Notes under the pieces: generated by a model
Databases searched by the model: none
What the model was told of the DNA's origin: nothing
The model's input: only the letters and a program-made list of their open reading frames with translations
Shown: piece by piece, positions 26,904 to 35,236 of the stretch
Layout of the letters: every line of letters begins with the position of its first letter
Numbering within the stretch: the first letter of the stretch is position 1
Made by a program: the position numbers and the translations under genes
Origin: Gordonia desulfuricans NBRC 100010
GTDB lineage: Bacteria; Actinomycetota; Actinomycetes; Mycobacteriales; Mycobacteriaceae
Direction of reading: 5' to 3'
Assembly (NCBI RefSeq): GCF_001485495.1
Contig: NZ_BCNF01000022.1
Span: 1-64,000, forward strand
Length of the DNA stretch: 64,000 bases

Positions 26904-27827
26904 ATGTCCCTTCATCGACTCGCCTCGGTCACCATCGGTGTGCCGAATGTCGCCGAGACATCGCAGTACTACACCGAATTCGGGCTCGCCCCCGGACCCG
27001 ACGGCTGGTTCTCCACCGCCGACGGCGGACGGCAGCTGCGGATCGTCGAAACACCGTCCCGCCGTCTGGTCGCGATGACCGTCGGTGCCGACCACCCCGA
27101 CGACCTCGAGCGCATCACACACAACCTGACCGGACTCGACATCCCCTACCAGGGCGACGCAACCCGGATCACCGCCGTCGAGGCCGCCACCGGGGTGACG
27201 GTGAGCGTCGAGGTCGCGCCCCGTGTCACCCAGTCACCCGTCGAGGGCACACCGTACAACGGTCCGGGCCGGCTCGAGCGCGAGACCTGCCGCGCACCCG
27301 GCGTGCTGCGAGACGGACCGATCCGGCCGCGCAAACTGGGTCATGCGGTGATCGGCAGTACCGATCACGCTGTCACCCAACGGTTCTTCACGCACGGACT
27401 CGGATTCAAGATCAGTGACGAGGTCCCGGGACTCGCCGCCTTCCTGCGCTGCTCCACCGACCACCACAATGTGCTGGTGCAGCAGGCGCCGGTGAACTTC
27501 CTGCATCACACGTCGTGGCAGGTCGACGACGTGGACGAGGTGGGTCGGGGCGCGATGCGCATGCTGGAGGCCGATCCGGATCGCCACGTGTGGGGCCTCG
27601 GCCGTCACTACGCGGGCTCGAACTTCTTCTGGTACCTCAAGGATCCGGCCGGCAACTTCAGCGAGTACTACTCCGACATGGACTCGATCGTCGACGACCA
27701 GCTGTGGACCCCCGAGATCGTCGAGGGGGCGCGGGGTCTGTTCAGCTGGGGACCTCCGCCGCCGCCGTCGTTCCTGCAGCCCGAGGACCTCGCGGCCCTC
27801 ATGACCGGGGCACACAGCGCGGCCTGA
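26904..27827 (+). CDS. Type I extradiol ring-cleavage dioxygenase
   Basis: A 307-residue two-domain VOC dioxygenase that splits a catechol next to its hydroxyls with O2. The C-terminal, catalytic module has the 2-His-1-carboxylate Fe(II) site: His147 in KLGHAVIGS, His201 or His202 in LHHTSW and Glu254 in NFSEYYSD. The N-terminal module lacks these residues, as in BphC-type enzymes. The start follows AGGAGAATCATC, 18 bp after the FAH gene. Confidence 0.88.
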   Translation: MSLHRLASVTIGVPNVAETSQYYTEFGLAPGPDGWFSTADGGRQLRIVETPSRRLVAMTVGADHPDDLERITHNLTGLDIPYQGDATRITAVEAATGVTVSVEVAPRVTQSPVEGTPYNGPGRLERETCRAPGVLRDGPIRPRKLGHAVIGSTDHAVTQRFFTHGLGFKISDEVPGLAAFLRCSTDHHNVLVQQAPVNFLHHTSWQVDDVDEVGRGAMRMLEADPDRHVWGLGRHYAGSNFFWYLKDPAGNFSEYYSDMDSIVDDQLWTPEIVEGARGLFSWGPPPPPSFLQPEDLAALMTGAHSAA

Positions 27828-27872
27828 CGCCACGTCCACGGTTCCCACCCCCAGCATGTCAAGGACACCGCC

Positions 27873-29879
27873 ATGAGTTCCTCACCCCACCCGATCTGGC
27901 AGCCCGACCCGGACGCCCTCCCCGCCACCCGGCTCCACGCCTTCACCGAACGGGTGGAAACGTCGACCGGACAACGGTTTCCGTCATATCCCGACCTGTG
28001 GCGATGGTCGGTCGATCATCCGAAGGACTTCTGGTCTGCCGTGGTCGACCATTTCGACATCCTCGTCGACGGGATACCGGCCGACGTCCTGCCGGATCCG
28101 GTCATGCCGGGTGCACGCTGGTTCCCGGGTGCACGTGTCAACTATGCCGAGAACATGCTCCGGCACCGGGGCGAGGGCACCGCGGTGGTCGCGGTCGACG
28201 AGGGCGGGACCACCACGGCGGTGTCGTGGGAGCAACTGCGCGGCATGGTCGGTGCGGTGCAGCGGTGGCTGCGCGAGCAAGGGGTCGGGCCAGGGGATCG
28301 GGTGGTCGGCTACCTGCCGAACTCGCCGGCCGCACTCGTCGGCATGCTGGCCACCACCGGACTCGGCGCGATCTGGTCGGCATGCGGTCAGGACTACGGT
28401 TCCGACGGTGCCACAGCACGATTGGGGCAGCTCGATCCGGTCGTCCTGATCGCCGCCGACGGGTACCGCTGGAACGGCAGGACCCACGATCGCCGGGACC
28501 AGACCACCGCGCTCGCGGCGTCGATGCCCCGGCTGCGCGCGGTCCTGCACGTCCCCCGGGTCCACTCCGGCGGCCTTCCCGATCAGACTGTGCCCGTGGG
28601 GTTGTGGGACGAGGTGATCTCGACCCCGGCCGAGCCCGTCTTCGAGCGGGTCGAGTTCAACGAACCCCTGTGGGTGCTGTTCTCCTCCGGCACCACAGGT
28701 GTCCCCAAGGGGATCATGCACTCGCACGGTGGCGTCACCCTCGACCACGCGAGGCTGCTCGGCCTGCACAACGACCTCGGGCCCGGCGACCGGTTCTTCT
28801 GGTTCACCACGACCAACTGGATGATGTGGAATCTCGTCGCGTCCGGACTGCTCACCGGCGCCACCGTCGTCCTCTACGACGGCGCGCCCGGCCATCCGGC
28901 GCCGTCGCGGCTGTGGGAGATCGCCGCCGAGCACCGGGTGACCGTCCTCGGAGTGAGCCCCGGCTATCTCGCCGCGTCCGAAACTGCCGGTGTCCGAACG
29001 GATGTCGACGTCGACCTGTCGGCGTTGCGGTCGATCGGGTCCACCGGTGCGCCTCTGCCGGCACATGCATACCGGTGGGTCCACGACAATGTCGGCCCGC
29101 ACATCCAGCTCACCTCCACCACCGGTGGCACCGATGTGGTCAGCGGGTTCGCGGGCAGCGCCCCCACCACCCCGGTGTGGCCCGGCGAGATCTCCGCGCC
29201 GCTGCTCGGCGTCGATCTGCAGGCCTGGAACCAGTTGGGCGAGAATGTGGTCGACGAGGTCGGCGAGCTCGTCATCGCATCCCCCATGCCGTCGATGCCC
29301 GTCGCCTTCTGGAACGACCCGGATGGCCGGCGATACCGGAACGCCTACTTCGACACCTATCCGGGAGTGTGGCGCCACGGTGACTGGATCACCATCACCG
29401 GCAGGGGTTCGGTCGTGGTGTCCGGACGCTCGGACGCCACCCTGAACCGGCAGGGCGTGCGGCTGGGCAGCGCCGACATCTACGCCGTCGTCGACCCGTT
29501 CCCCGAGATCGGCGAATCCCTCGTCATCGGAGCCGAACTCGACGACGGCCGGTACTGGATGCCGCTGTTCGTCGTGGTCGCCGAGGGGTATGTCCTCGAT
29601 GACGCGCTGCGAGGGCGGATCGTCGAGGCGTTGCGCACCAACGCATCCCCGCGCCACGTCCCGGACGAGATCATCGCGGTCCCCGCGATCCCCCACACCC
29701 GCACGGGCAAGAAGCTCGAGATCCCGGTGAAACGGATCATCCAGGGAGCGGCCATGAGTGAGGTCGTCGGCGCCGACACCGTCGACGACCCCGCCGCCCT
29801 CCAGCACTTCGAACGGTTCGCCCCCTCCCCGAAACCAGGGGAAGGTTGTTCTTCCCCTGGTTTCGCCACCCTCCCCTAG
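27873..29879 (+). CDS. Acetoacetyl-CoA synthetase-like acid:CoA ligase
   Basis: A 668-residue adenylate-forming ligase that activates acetoacetate or a related beta-keto acid. It has the ACS-type N-terminus (FPSYPDLWRWSVDHPKDFW), the P-loop LFSSGTTGVPKGIMHSHGG near 270, TNWMMWN, STTGGTDV and the catalytic Lys in RTGKKLEIP near 613. As the last gene of the meta-cleavage operon it should trap the acid released by the FAH enzyme. The final 18 codons, from about residue 651, run into an intergenic hairpin repeat, so the C-terminus has been replaced or extended by repeat sequence. Confidence 0.85.
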   Translation: MSSSPHPIWQPDPDALPATRLHAFTERVETSTGQRFPSYPDLWRWSVDHPKDFWSAVVDHFDILVDGIPADVLPDPVMPGARWFPGARVNYAENMLRHRGEGTAVVAVDEGGTTTAVSWEQLRGMVGAVQRWLREQGVGPGDRVVGYLPNSPAALVGMLATTGLGAIWSACGQDYGSDGATARLGQLDPVVLIAADGYRWNGRTHDRRDQTTALAASMPRLRAVLHVPRVHSGGLPDQTVPVGLWDEVISTPAEPVFERVEFNEPLWVLFSSGTTGVPKGIMHSHGGVTLDHARLLGLHNDLGPGDRFFWFTTTNWMMWNLVASGLLTGATVVLYDGAPGHPAPSRLWEIAAEHRVTVLGVSPGYLAASETAGVRTDVDVDLSALRSIGSTGAPLPAHAYRWVHDNVGPHIQLTSTTGGTDVVSGFAGSAPTTPVWPGEISAPLLGVDLQAWNQLGENVVDEVGELVIASPMPSMPVAFWNDPDGRRYRNAYFDTYPGVWRHGDWITITGRGSVVVSGRSDATLNRQGVRLGSADIYAVVDPFPEIGESLVIGAELDDGRYWMPLFVVVAEGYVLDDALRGRIVEALRTNASPRHVPDEIIAVPAIPHTRTGKKLEIPVKRIIQGAAMSEVVGADTVDDPAALQHFERFAPSPKPGEGCSSPGFATLP

Positions 29880-30072
29880 TTGAAACCCGAGGAAGGCCAC
29901 GAAAATACGGGAAAGTCGCCGACGACCCGAACGACAACACACCCGCACCCGCACCCGCACCCGCCTCCCGAAACCAGGGGAAGGCTGTTCCTCCCCTAGT
30001 TTCGCCACCCTTCCCTGGTTGAAACCCGGGGAAGGCCACGAAAGTAGGGGAAGTCACCTTCCCCTACTTTCG
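29830..30072. repeat. Hairpin repeat array between convergent genes
   Basis: Two related units of about 87 bp start at 29830 and 29969 with the same opening CGAAACCAGGGGAAGG and the same order of sub-motifs. Within them are two perfect 15-bp hairpins: 29830-29865 (loop GTTGTT) and 30039-30072 (loop TCAC). Between the units ACCCGC is repeated four times (29941-29964). The array lies between the ligase and ROK genes and probably terminates both; the first hairpin is also translated as the ligase C-terminus. Confidence 0.8.
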
Positions 30073-30154
30073 GGAGGAGGAGCGGAAGGAAGAAGAAGAG
30101 CCGACGACGACGGACGCACCCGACCCACCGTCCGGAGAACGGGGATCGAGTCGG

Positions 30155-31477
30155 TCACTCCGTCGCGGCGAGTGCTGCGATGGGGTCGCTGTAGACCGCG
30201 TCCAGCGAGACCGCACCGGCTGCCTGCTGCTGGACAGAGGCACCCGAATGTGACACGCGCACATCACGATTGGCAACCACCGAGGTTCCCCGGATGGCCG
30301 CTGCCACGGCCGGGAGGGTGGACGGGTAGTCGGTGAACGCCTGACCGCCCAGGATGACGTGATCGGGATTGAAGATGTCGGCGATCAGGGCGACGGTCCG
30401 GCCGAGGACCTCGGCGCGCTCCTCGAGCAGCGCCTGCGCGGTCGGATCACCGGCACGGGCGAGCGCGATCACCCCGTCGACATCCTCCACCGGAAGATTC
30501 AGCGACTGCGCCGCCTCGACGACGCCGGTGTCGCTCACCGCGGGCTCGAGCCGACCGGTGCGATTGGGGTCGAGCAAGGTGGTGCCCGCCGCCGGGAAGT
30601 GCCCGATCACCGGCGGACCGGCAGCCGGGGTGTGCACGGTGCCGTCGACGCTGAAGGCGATACCGACCATCTCACGGGCGTAGAAGTAGAGGAAGCTCGC
30701 GCGCTGCGAATCGTCGTCGGTGACCGTGCCCGGGTTCACCACGAGCTCGGCGGCGGCCATCGCCTCGACATGCGAGGCCACCGACACCGGCAGGCCCACC
30801 GACTCGGCGATGATCCGCCCGACCGGCGCGTTGGTCCAGCCCAGACGGGGGTGGTCGACGAAGCCACCGGAGGCGACGCGGCCACCCACGGCGACGCCGG
30901 CCCACAGGATGCGGCGGTTGTTCCAGCGGCCGAGGAAGCGGCGCGCACTGTCGCCGATCGCGGTGAGTGTCTGCTCCGGCGACTCGGCGACCGGGGTGGG
31001 GATCTGGATGGCGCCGACGACGCGGTGCAGCAGGTCGTGGGTGGTGATCGAGGTGACCTTGAAGCCGATGTGGATGCCGAGGGTCAGGTAGTCGGCAACG
31101 TTCAGCTCGAACGGCAGACGCGGACGGCCGATGGCGCCGGCCGGGGCGAGGTCGGCGCGCTCACGCAGCAGCCCGGCCTTGAGCAAGGTGCCGACCTGGC
31201 GGTTGACGGTGGAGATGGACAGACCGGTGAGTTCGGCGGCCTCGTCCCGGAACAGCGGGCCCGAGAGCCGGGCGGTGCGCAGGACCAGCGCCGCCGGCTT
31301 GGTGGAGAGTTCGAGCTGCGGGGTCGCGACGTGAATCGGCCGGCCTCCCTGGGTGCGGGTCGTTCGGGGTGAGCTGACCCGGCTGCCGGTGGGGCGGGGA
31401 CGGGAGATCCGTGGCGGTGCCGGTCGGGCCGGGGCCGGAACGGTGGCGGTGCTGCGGTGATCGATGGTGGCAGTCAT
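30155..31477 (-). CDS. ROK-family transcriptional regulator
   Basis: A 440-residue NagC-like regulator. A disordered Pro/Arg/Thr-rich N-terminus (about 55 residues) precedes a winged HTH (LTGLSISTVNRQVGTLLKAGLL near 105-130) and the ROK sugar-kinase-like domain (LGIHIGFKVTSITTHDLL; VAVGGRVASGG; FNPDHVILGGQ). The ROK zinc cluster CXCGXXGC is missing, and the kinase ATP motif is weak, so it is a regulator, not a kinase. It looks like mycobacterial Rv0485. ATG 31477 has GAGGACACG upstream. The gene is divergent from the sigma-factor gene. Confidence 0.82.
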   Translation of the reverse strand: MTATIDHRSTATVPAPARPAPPRISRPRPTGSRVSSPRTTRTQGGRPIHVATPQLELSTKPAALVLRTARLSGPLFRDEAAELTGLSISTVNRQVGTLLKAGLLRERADLAPAGAIGRPRLPFELNVADYLTLGIHIGFKVTSITTHDLLHRVVGAIQIPTPVAESPEQTLTAIGDSARRFLGRWNNRRILWAGVAVGGRVASGGFVDHPRLGWTNAPVGRIIAESVGLPVSVASHVEAMAAAELVVNPGTVTDDDSQRASFLYFYAREMVGIAFSVDGTVHTPAAGPPVIGHFPAAGTTLLDPNRTGRLEPAVSDTGVVEAAQSLNLPVEDVDGVIALARAGDPTAQALLEERAEVLGRTVALIADIFNPDHVILGGQAFTDYPSTLPAVAAAIRGTSVVANRDVRVSHSGASVQQQAAGAVSLDAVYSDPIAALAATE

Positions 31478-31853
31478 GTTTCGTGTCCTCACGGAGTGGA
31501 CCGCAGGCGGTTGTCGGCATCCGACACCGGTCGTCGGCGACCGGTGGGGCGACACTCTGCGGCGAGTTCGTTGTTTCGGGGCGGATCGGAGAAACAGCAG
31601 CCGCACGGCGTCCGACGATGGACGCACCTCGAGAGCGGCTGGTCAGCGCATTCGACAACAACAGAGGACACGAGCGAACGGCAGGCGACAGCCCAGGGCG
31701 GTGATCATATAGGTCACCTCCGGGATGCGGGTCTGCTCGTTCGCGTGCATGGGTGTCAAGCTAACAACGTGCGTCACCGCATGGCAACCCGGACAGCGAG
31801 GTGACTTCGTCACACCCCGACCGGTGTCGGTGGCCCGACGTAGCCTGGATCAC
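31478..31853. promoter_or_regulatory. 376-bp divergent regulatory region
   Basis: The region separates the ROK and sigma-factor genes. On the minus strand TATGAT (31704-31709) is a good -10 and would give the ROK gene a leader of about 220 nt. On the plus strand GTGAC-TTC-GTCAC (31801-31813) is a perfect palindrome just upstream of the sigma-factor promoter. No gene is supported; a 60-codon open frame on the minus strand (31489-31671) has no ribosome site. Confidence 0.45.
31841..31846 (+). promoter_or_regulatory. -10 box of the sigma-factor gene
   Basis: TAGCCT ends 7 nt before ATG 31854, so the mRNA is probably leaderless. Confidence 0.55.
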
Positions 31854-32879
31854 ATGTCCACGAGCACCGAGACGAGCCCTTCGGAGAGCGAGTTCCTGGA
31901 GGTCACCGAGCCTTTTCGACGCGAGATCATCGCCCACTGCTATCGCATGACGGGGTCGCATCACGACGCCGAGGACCTCACCCAGGAGACCTACCTGCGC
32001 GCCTGGCGGGGGTATCCGAAGTTCGATCACCGCGCCTCGGTCCGGACCTGGCTGCACAAGATCGCCACCAACACCTGCCTCACCGCACTCGACGGATCGC
32101 GGCGCCGGCCCCTGCCGTCGGGGCTGGGCGGCAACGCCTTCGACCCCACCGACACGCTGCTGCAAGACCACGAGGTGCCGTGGCTGCAGCCGTATGCGGG
32201 CACCGTCGACGAGGTCGCCCCGGGCGACGACGCCGACCCGGCATATGTGGTGGGTGCCCGGGAATCGATCCGGCTCGCCTTCATCGCCGCACTACAGCAC
32301 CTCCCGGAGCGGCAGCGTGCCGTCCTGATCCTGCGGGATGTGTTGCAGTGGAGGGCCGCCGAGGTGGCCGACGCGATCGGCATCACCACCGCGGCGGTCA
32401 ACAGTCTGCTGCAGCGCGCCCGAGAACAGCTCCGCGCGGACCGGCCCGACCCCGACGCCCCGGTCACCATCGACGATCCGGCGACGCGCGACCTGCTCGC
32501 ACGCTATGTCTCGGCGTTCGAACGCTACGACGTGGACGCGATCGCAGCGATGTTCACCGACTCCTCGATCTGGGAGATGCCGCCGTTCACCGGGTGGTAT
32601 CAGGGGGCCGAGTCGATCGCGACCCTCATCCGGGGTAACTGCCCCGCCGAGAAGGCCGGCGACCAGATCCTGCTGCCGGCCACCGCAAACGGGCAGCCCG
32701 CCTTCGGCCTGTACATGCGCGGCCCCGACGACGTGCATCGCCCGTTCCAGTTGCAGGTCCTCGACCTCGATCCATCCGGCAAGGTCGCCCACGTCGTCGC
32801 CTTCTTCGGCGACGACCTCGAGGCGGAGTTCGCCCGCTTCGGTCTGCCGGCCGTGCCGTACGAGGTCTCAGCAGGCTGA
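31854..32879 (+). CDS. ECF-type sigma factor with SnoaL-like tail (SigG-like)
   Basis: A 341-residue sigma-70-family protein. Region 2 lies at about residues 20-85 (REIIAHCYRMTGSHHDAEDLTQETYLRAW), region 4 at about 140-195 (LPERQRAVLILRDVLQWRAAEVADAIGITTAAVNSLLQRARE), and a SnoaL/NTF2-like domain follows from about 210 to the end (LLARYVSAFERYDVDAIAAMF; WEMPPFTGWYQG). This layout is that of mycobacterial SigG/SigJ, where the tail replaces a separate anti-sigma factor. ATG 31854 is chosen over the longer frame to 31725 because a -10 box sits 7 nt before it. Its 3' end overlaps the opposite VOC gene by 12 bp. Confidence 0.85.
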   Translation: MSTSTETSPSESEFLEVTEPFRREIIAHCYRMTGSHHDAEDLTQETYLRAWRGYPKFDHRASVRTWLHKIATNTCLTALDGSRRRPLPSGLGGNAFDPTDTLLQDHEVPWLQPYAGTVDEVAPGDDADPAYVVGARESIRLAFIAALQHLPERQRAVLILRDVLQWRAAEVADAIGITTAAVNSLLQRAREQLRADRPDPDAPVTIDDPATRDLLARYVSAFERYDVDAIAAMFTDSSIWEMPPFTGWYQGAESIATLIRGNCPAEKAGDQILLPATANGQPAFGLYMRGPDDVHRPFQLQVLDLDPSGKVAHVVAFFGDDLEAEFARFGLPAVPYEVSAG

Positions 32880-33281
32880 CGTGGCCGGGCGGCGCGGATC
32901 GGTCCACACCACCTCCCAGGCGTGGCCGTCGAGGTCGCAGAACGTGCGGGCATAGAGGAAGCCGAGGTCGGTGGGCGGCCGCAGGACGGTGGCACCGCAG
33001 TGCAGCGCCGCGTCGAGGCGCCGGTCCACGTCGCTGCGCGCGGGCACCGAGATCGCGAGCACCGTCTCCCGGCCGACGGCGGGATCGGGTACCGGACCTG
33101 CCGAGTATCCCGCGAACCGGTGACTCCGGTGCATCATCACCACGGCGTTCGGCGTGACCGGCATGCACAGGGTGGAGCCATCGCTGAACATCTCGTCGAA
33201 GACGAACCCGAGCCCTTCGAAAAAGCCACGGGTACGCGATATCTCGGCAACCGCCAGATTGACGAACAGTGTCGGCGACAC
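32868..33281 (-). CDS. VOC/glyoxalase-family protein
   Basis: A 137-residue single-module VOC protein (FVNLAVAEISRTRGFFEGLGF, ending in FCDLDGHAWEVVW). Homologues of this type are common as stand-alone, often metal-free, ligand-binding or lactoylglutathione-lyase-like proteins next to SigG-type genes, and it may be functionally linked to the convergent sigma factor. GTG 33281 is chosen because GAGGAGGT stands 5-7 nt before it; the longer frame to 33338 has no such site. No substrate is apparent. Confidence 0.72.
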   Translation of the reverse strand: MSPTLFVNLAVAEISRTRGFFEGLGFVFDEMFSDGSTLCMPVTPNAVVMMHRSHRFAGYSAGPVPDPAVGRETVLAISVPARSDVDRRLDAALHCGATVLRPPTDLGFLYARTFCDLDGHAWEVVWTDPRRPATSAC

Positions 33282-33413
33282 GACATACCTCCTCGGCCCG
33301 CGGGACTCGGCCACCCCGGGCGCCACGGGTATGACCAACGAGGGCCGTGGAATTCATCGGTGCAGCCGCCTCTGCGATCTGGAGACGGCCGCCGCACACG
33401 GTGGTCGGTGACG

Positions 33414-34616
33414 TTATGCGAGCGAGGCGGCAAATCCTTCCAGACGCTCACGCACCCAGTTGGTCACCAGCTCGGCCGTCGGAGACAACACAACGTCGGA
33501 AAAGGTCGCTCGCGACGAGTGATTCGACGGGAGGTTCGGTTCGTCCGAGGTTCGGGCACCGACCAGCAGGAATACCCCTGGGACCTCGTTCAGGATCCAG
33601 GAGAAGTCCTCCGAGATACTCACCGGTTCAGACAGTCGTGTGACCTGACGGCCGTACTTGTCGGCGATCGCGAGCAGTGCATCGAATTCGCCCGGGTCAC
33701 TGATCGTCGGAAGCGTGTCCCGACGCAGTTCGATCTCCACCGTCACATCGTGAGCAGCGGCGATCCCGGTGACGGTTCGCCGCACGACACCTTCGAGCGT
33801 CTTCGTTGTCGCCTCGGAGAACGCCCGAATGACTCCTGACAACTCGGCTCTGTCGGGGATGACGTTGCGCGCCTCGCCTGCCTGGAGGGCGCCGAATGTG
33901 ACGGTCGAAGGCTCGAACATCGACACAGCGTGTGCGGCGGCGGCGGTCGTCGCTCCCACCATCTCGGCGGCGGCGGTCAGCGGACTGGCCGCGAGATGCG
34001 GCGCCGATCCGTGGCCTCCCCGACCGGTGACAACGATGTCGACGAGGGTCGACCCCGATAGCACCGCGCCCGGACGCGAGGCCATCTCCCCCTGGGACAG
34101 GAGATGCGACAGCACATGTAGCCCGAGGGCAGCACGGGGCCTGGCACCAGCAGCGTCGAGCAGCCCTTCCGCCAAGGCACGTTGCGCACCCCCGTGGCCT
34201 TCTTCTCCGGGCTGGAAGAAGAAGATGACGTCACCCTTCAGTTCGTCTCGGTTCGCATAGGTGGACATGGCGGCCGCGACGACGACTGCCATGTGCACGT
34301 CATGTCCACACGCATGCATCGCCCCGTTGGTGGCCGCCCATTCCAGGCCGGTCTCCTCCTGAATGGGCAGCGCGTCCATGTCTGAACGGACCAGCACGGT
34401 AGGTACCTGGTCGAGCCGTGTGCGGTCGACTGCACCGCCGCGCACGATCGCGGTGACCGAGGTCATCGCCGCCCCACATCGAACCTCAAGACCTCCGTCC
34501 CGCAAGTGCTTCACAAGAATGCCCTGAGTGACAGGGAGATCCATTCCGACCTCCGGCACCCGGTGCAACTCGTGACGCAGCGCAATCAGTTCAGCGTCCT
34601 TCACATCTGCTCCCAT
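33414..34616 (-). CDS. M20-family amidohydrolase
   Basis: A 400-residue dinuclear-metal amidohydrolase of the hippurate / N-acyl-amino-acid / indoleacetyl-amino-acid hydrolase group. Metal ligands and base are visible in HACGHDVHMA, QPGEEGHGGA, GRGGHGS and the C-terminal His in NLPSNHSSRATF. It should cleave an amide or carbamoyl bond in the cytoplasm. It overlaps the glyoxalase-like gene by 16 bp and ends the left side of the low-GC catabolic island, where it may remove an N-acyl or N-carbamoyl group from the pathway intermediate. Confidence 0.85.
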   Translation of the reverse strand: MGADVKDAELIALRHELHRVPEVGMDLPVTQGILVKHLRDGGLEVRCGAAMTSVTAIVRGGAVDRTRLDQVPTVLVRSDMDALPIQEETGLEWAATNGAMHACGHDVHMAVVVAAAMSTYANRDELKGDVIFFFQPGEEGHGGAQRALAEGLLDAAGARPRAALGLHVLSHLLSQGEMASRPGAVLSGSTLVDIVVTGRGGHGSAPHLAASPLTAAAEMVGATTAAAAHAVSMFEPSTVTFGALQAGEARNVIPDRAELSGVIRAFSEATTKTLEGVVRRTVTGIAAAHDVTVEIELRRDTLPTISDPGEFDALLAIADKYGRQVTRLSEPVSISEDFSWILNEVPGVFLLVGARTSDEPNLPSNHSSRATFSDVVLSPTAELVTNWVRERLEGFAASLA

Positions 34617-35200
34617 ACCGAATTGTCGATACGGACCGGTGGTCCGTATCCCGACATGATGGTGACCGCGATCAGCCCAGGCGGGCCGGCTTGCCGACAG
34701 ATGGTCGGGGTGTCTGCGGCGTGGTCGGGGGCAGGCCCTCCGATACGCGACACCGGGCCGCTGATCTCGATCGATCTCAACAAGGGCGCCCCGTTCCCTC
34801 CTGGGAACTCCTGCCCGGGTGGCCGTTCCAGCGTGAACGGCATGTCTGGGCGCATGATGGACCGATCACACCCGACCAACCAGACCGCCGCTCCCTCGCG
34901 CCGCAGCTCGACGGAGGCTTCGCCGGCAGCGGTCCCCAACACGACCCACGCAGCCAATGCTCGGCGATGCGCCAGAGCTGCCGCCACAAGCCGCCCGAAT
35001 GGATGCGTGGCCGCCTGGGATTCGTCCTCTACGGTGACCAGTTCCAAAAACGAGTTACCCAACGGCATGATCCGATTCCGGGTGCCGACACCCAGATGGA
35101 CACCGCCACCGACGAAGCGCCGGCCGAGCCGATCGGCGAGGACGCGTTCACCTCGATCGAGGTCCTCGGCCACCAGAACGATATGATCTACAGCGGCCAA
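34601..35200 (-). CDS. Glyoxalase-like (VOC) domain protein
   Basis: A 199-residue protein with the Glyoxalase_3-type N-terminal module (VDHIVLVAEDLDRGERVLADRLG; HLGVGTRNRIMPLGNSFLELV). The start His and FLELV Glu are typical of the family, but the enzyme reaction is not known. It starts at TTG 35200, supported by AAAGGAGAAAGCACG. It is first in a two-gene unit with the M20 hydrolase and divergent from the regulator across only 36 bp. Confidence 0.75.
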   Translation of the reverse strand: MAAVDHIVLVAEDLDRGERVLADRLGRRFVGGGVHLGVGTRNRIMPLGNSFLELVTVEDESQAATHPFGRLVAAALAHRRALAAWVVLGTAAGEASVELRREGAAVWLVGCDRSIMRPDMPFTLERPPGQEFPGGNGAPLLRSIEISGPVSRIGGPAPDHAADTPTICRQAGPPGLIAVTIMSGYGPPVRIDNSVWEQM

Positions 35201-35236
35201 CGTGCTTTCTCCTTTCGTGAGAGGTTTGCTGAGTAC

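Noticed and set aside
27984-30008. 674-codon open frame on the minus strand
   Set aside because: Shadow of the acetoacetyl-CoA synthetase-like gene; composition is typical of antisense GC-rich frames.
31489-31671. Cysteine-containing leader peptide upstream of the ROK gene
   Set aside because: The 60-codon minus-strand frame has a few clustered Cys codons, but it lacks a ribosome site or a leaderless start and the downstream gene has no link to cysteine.
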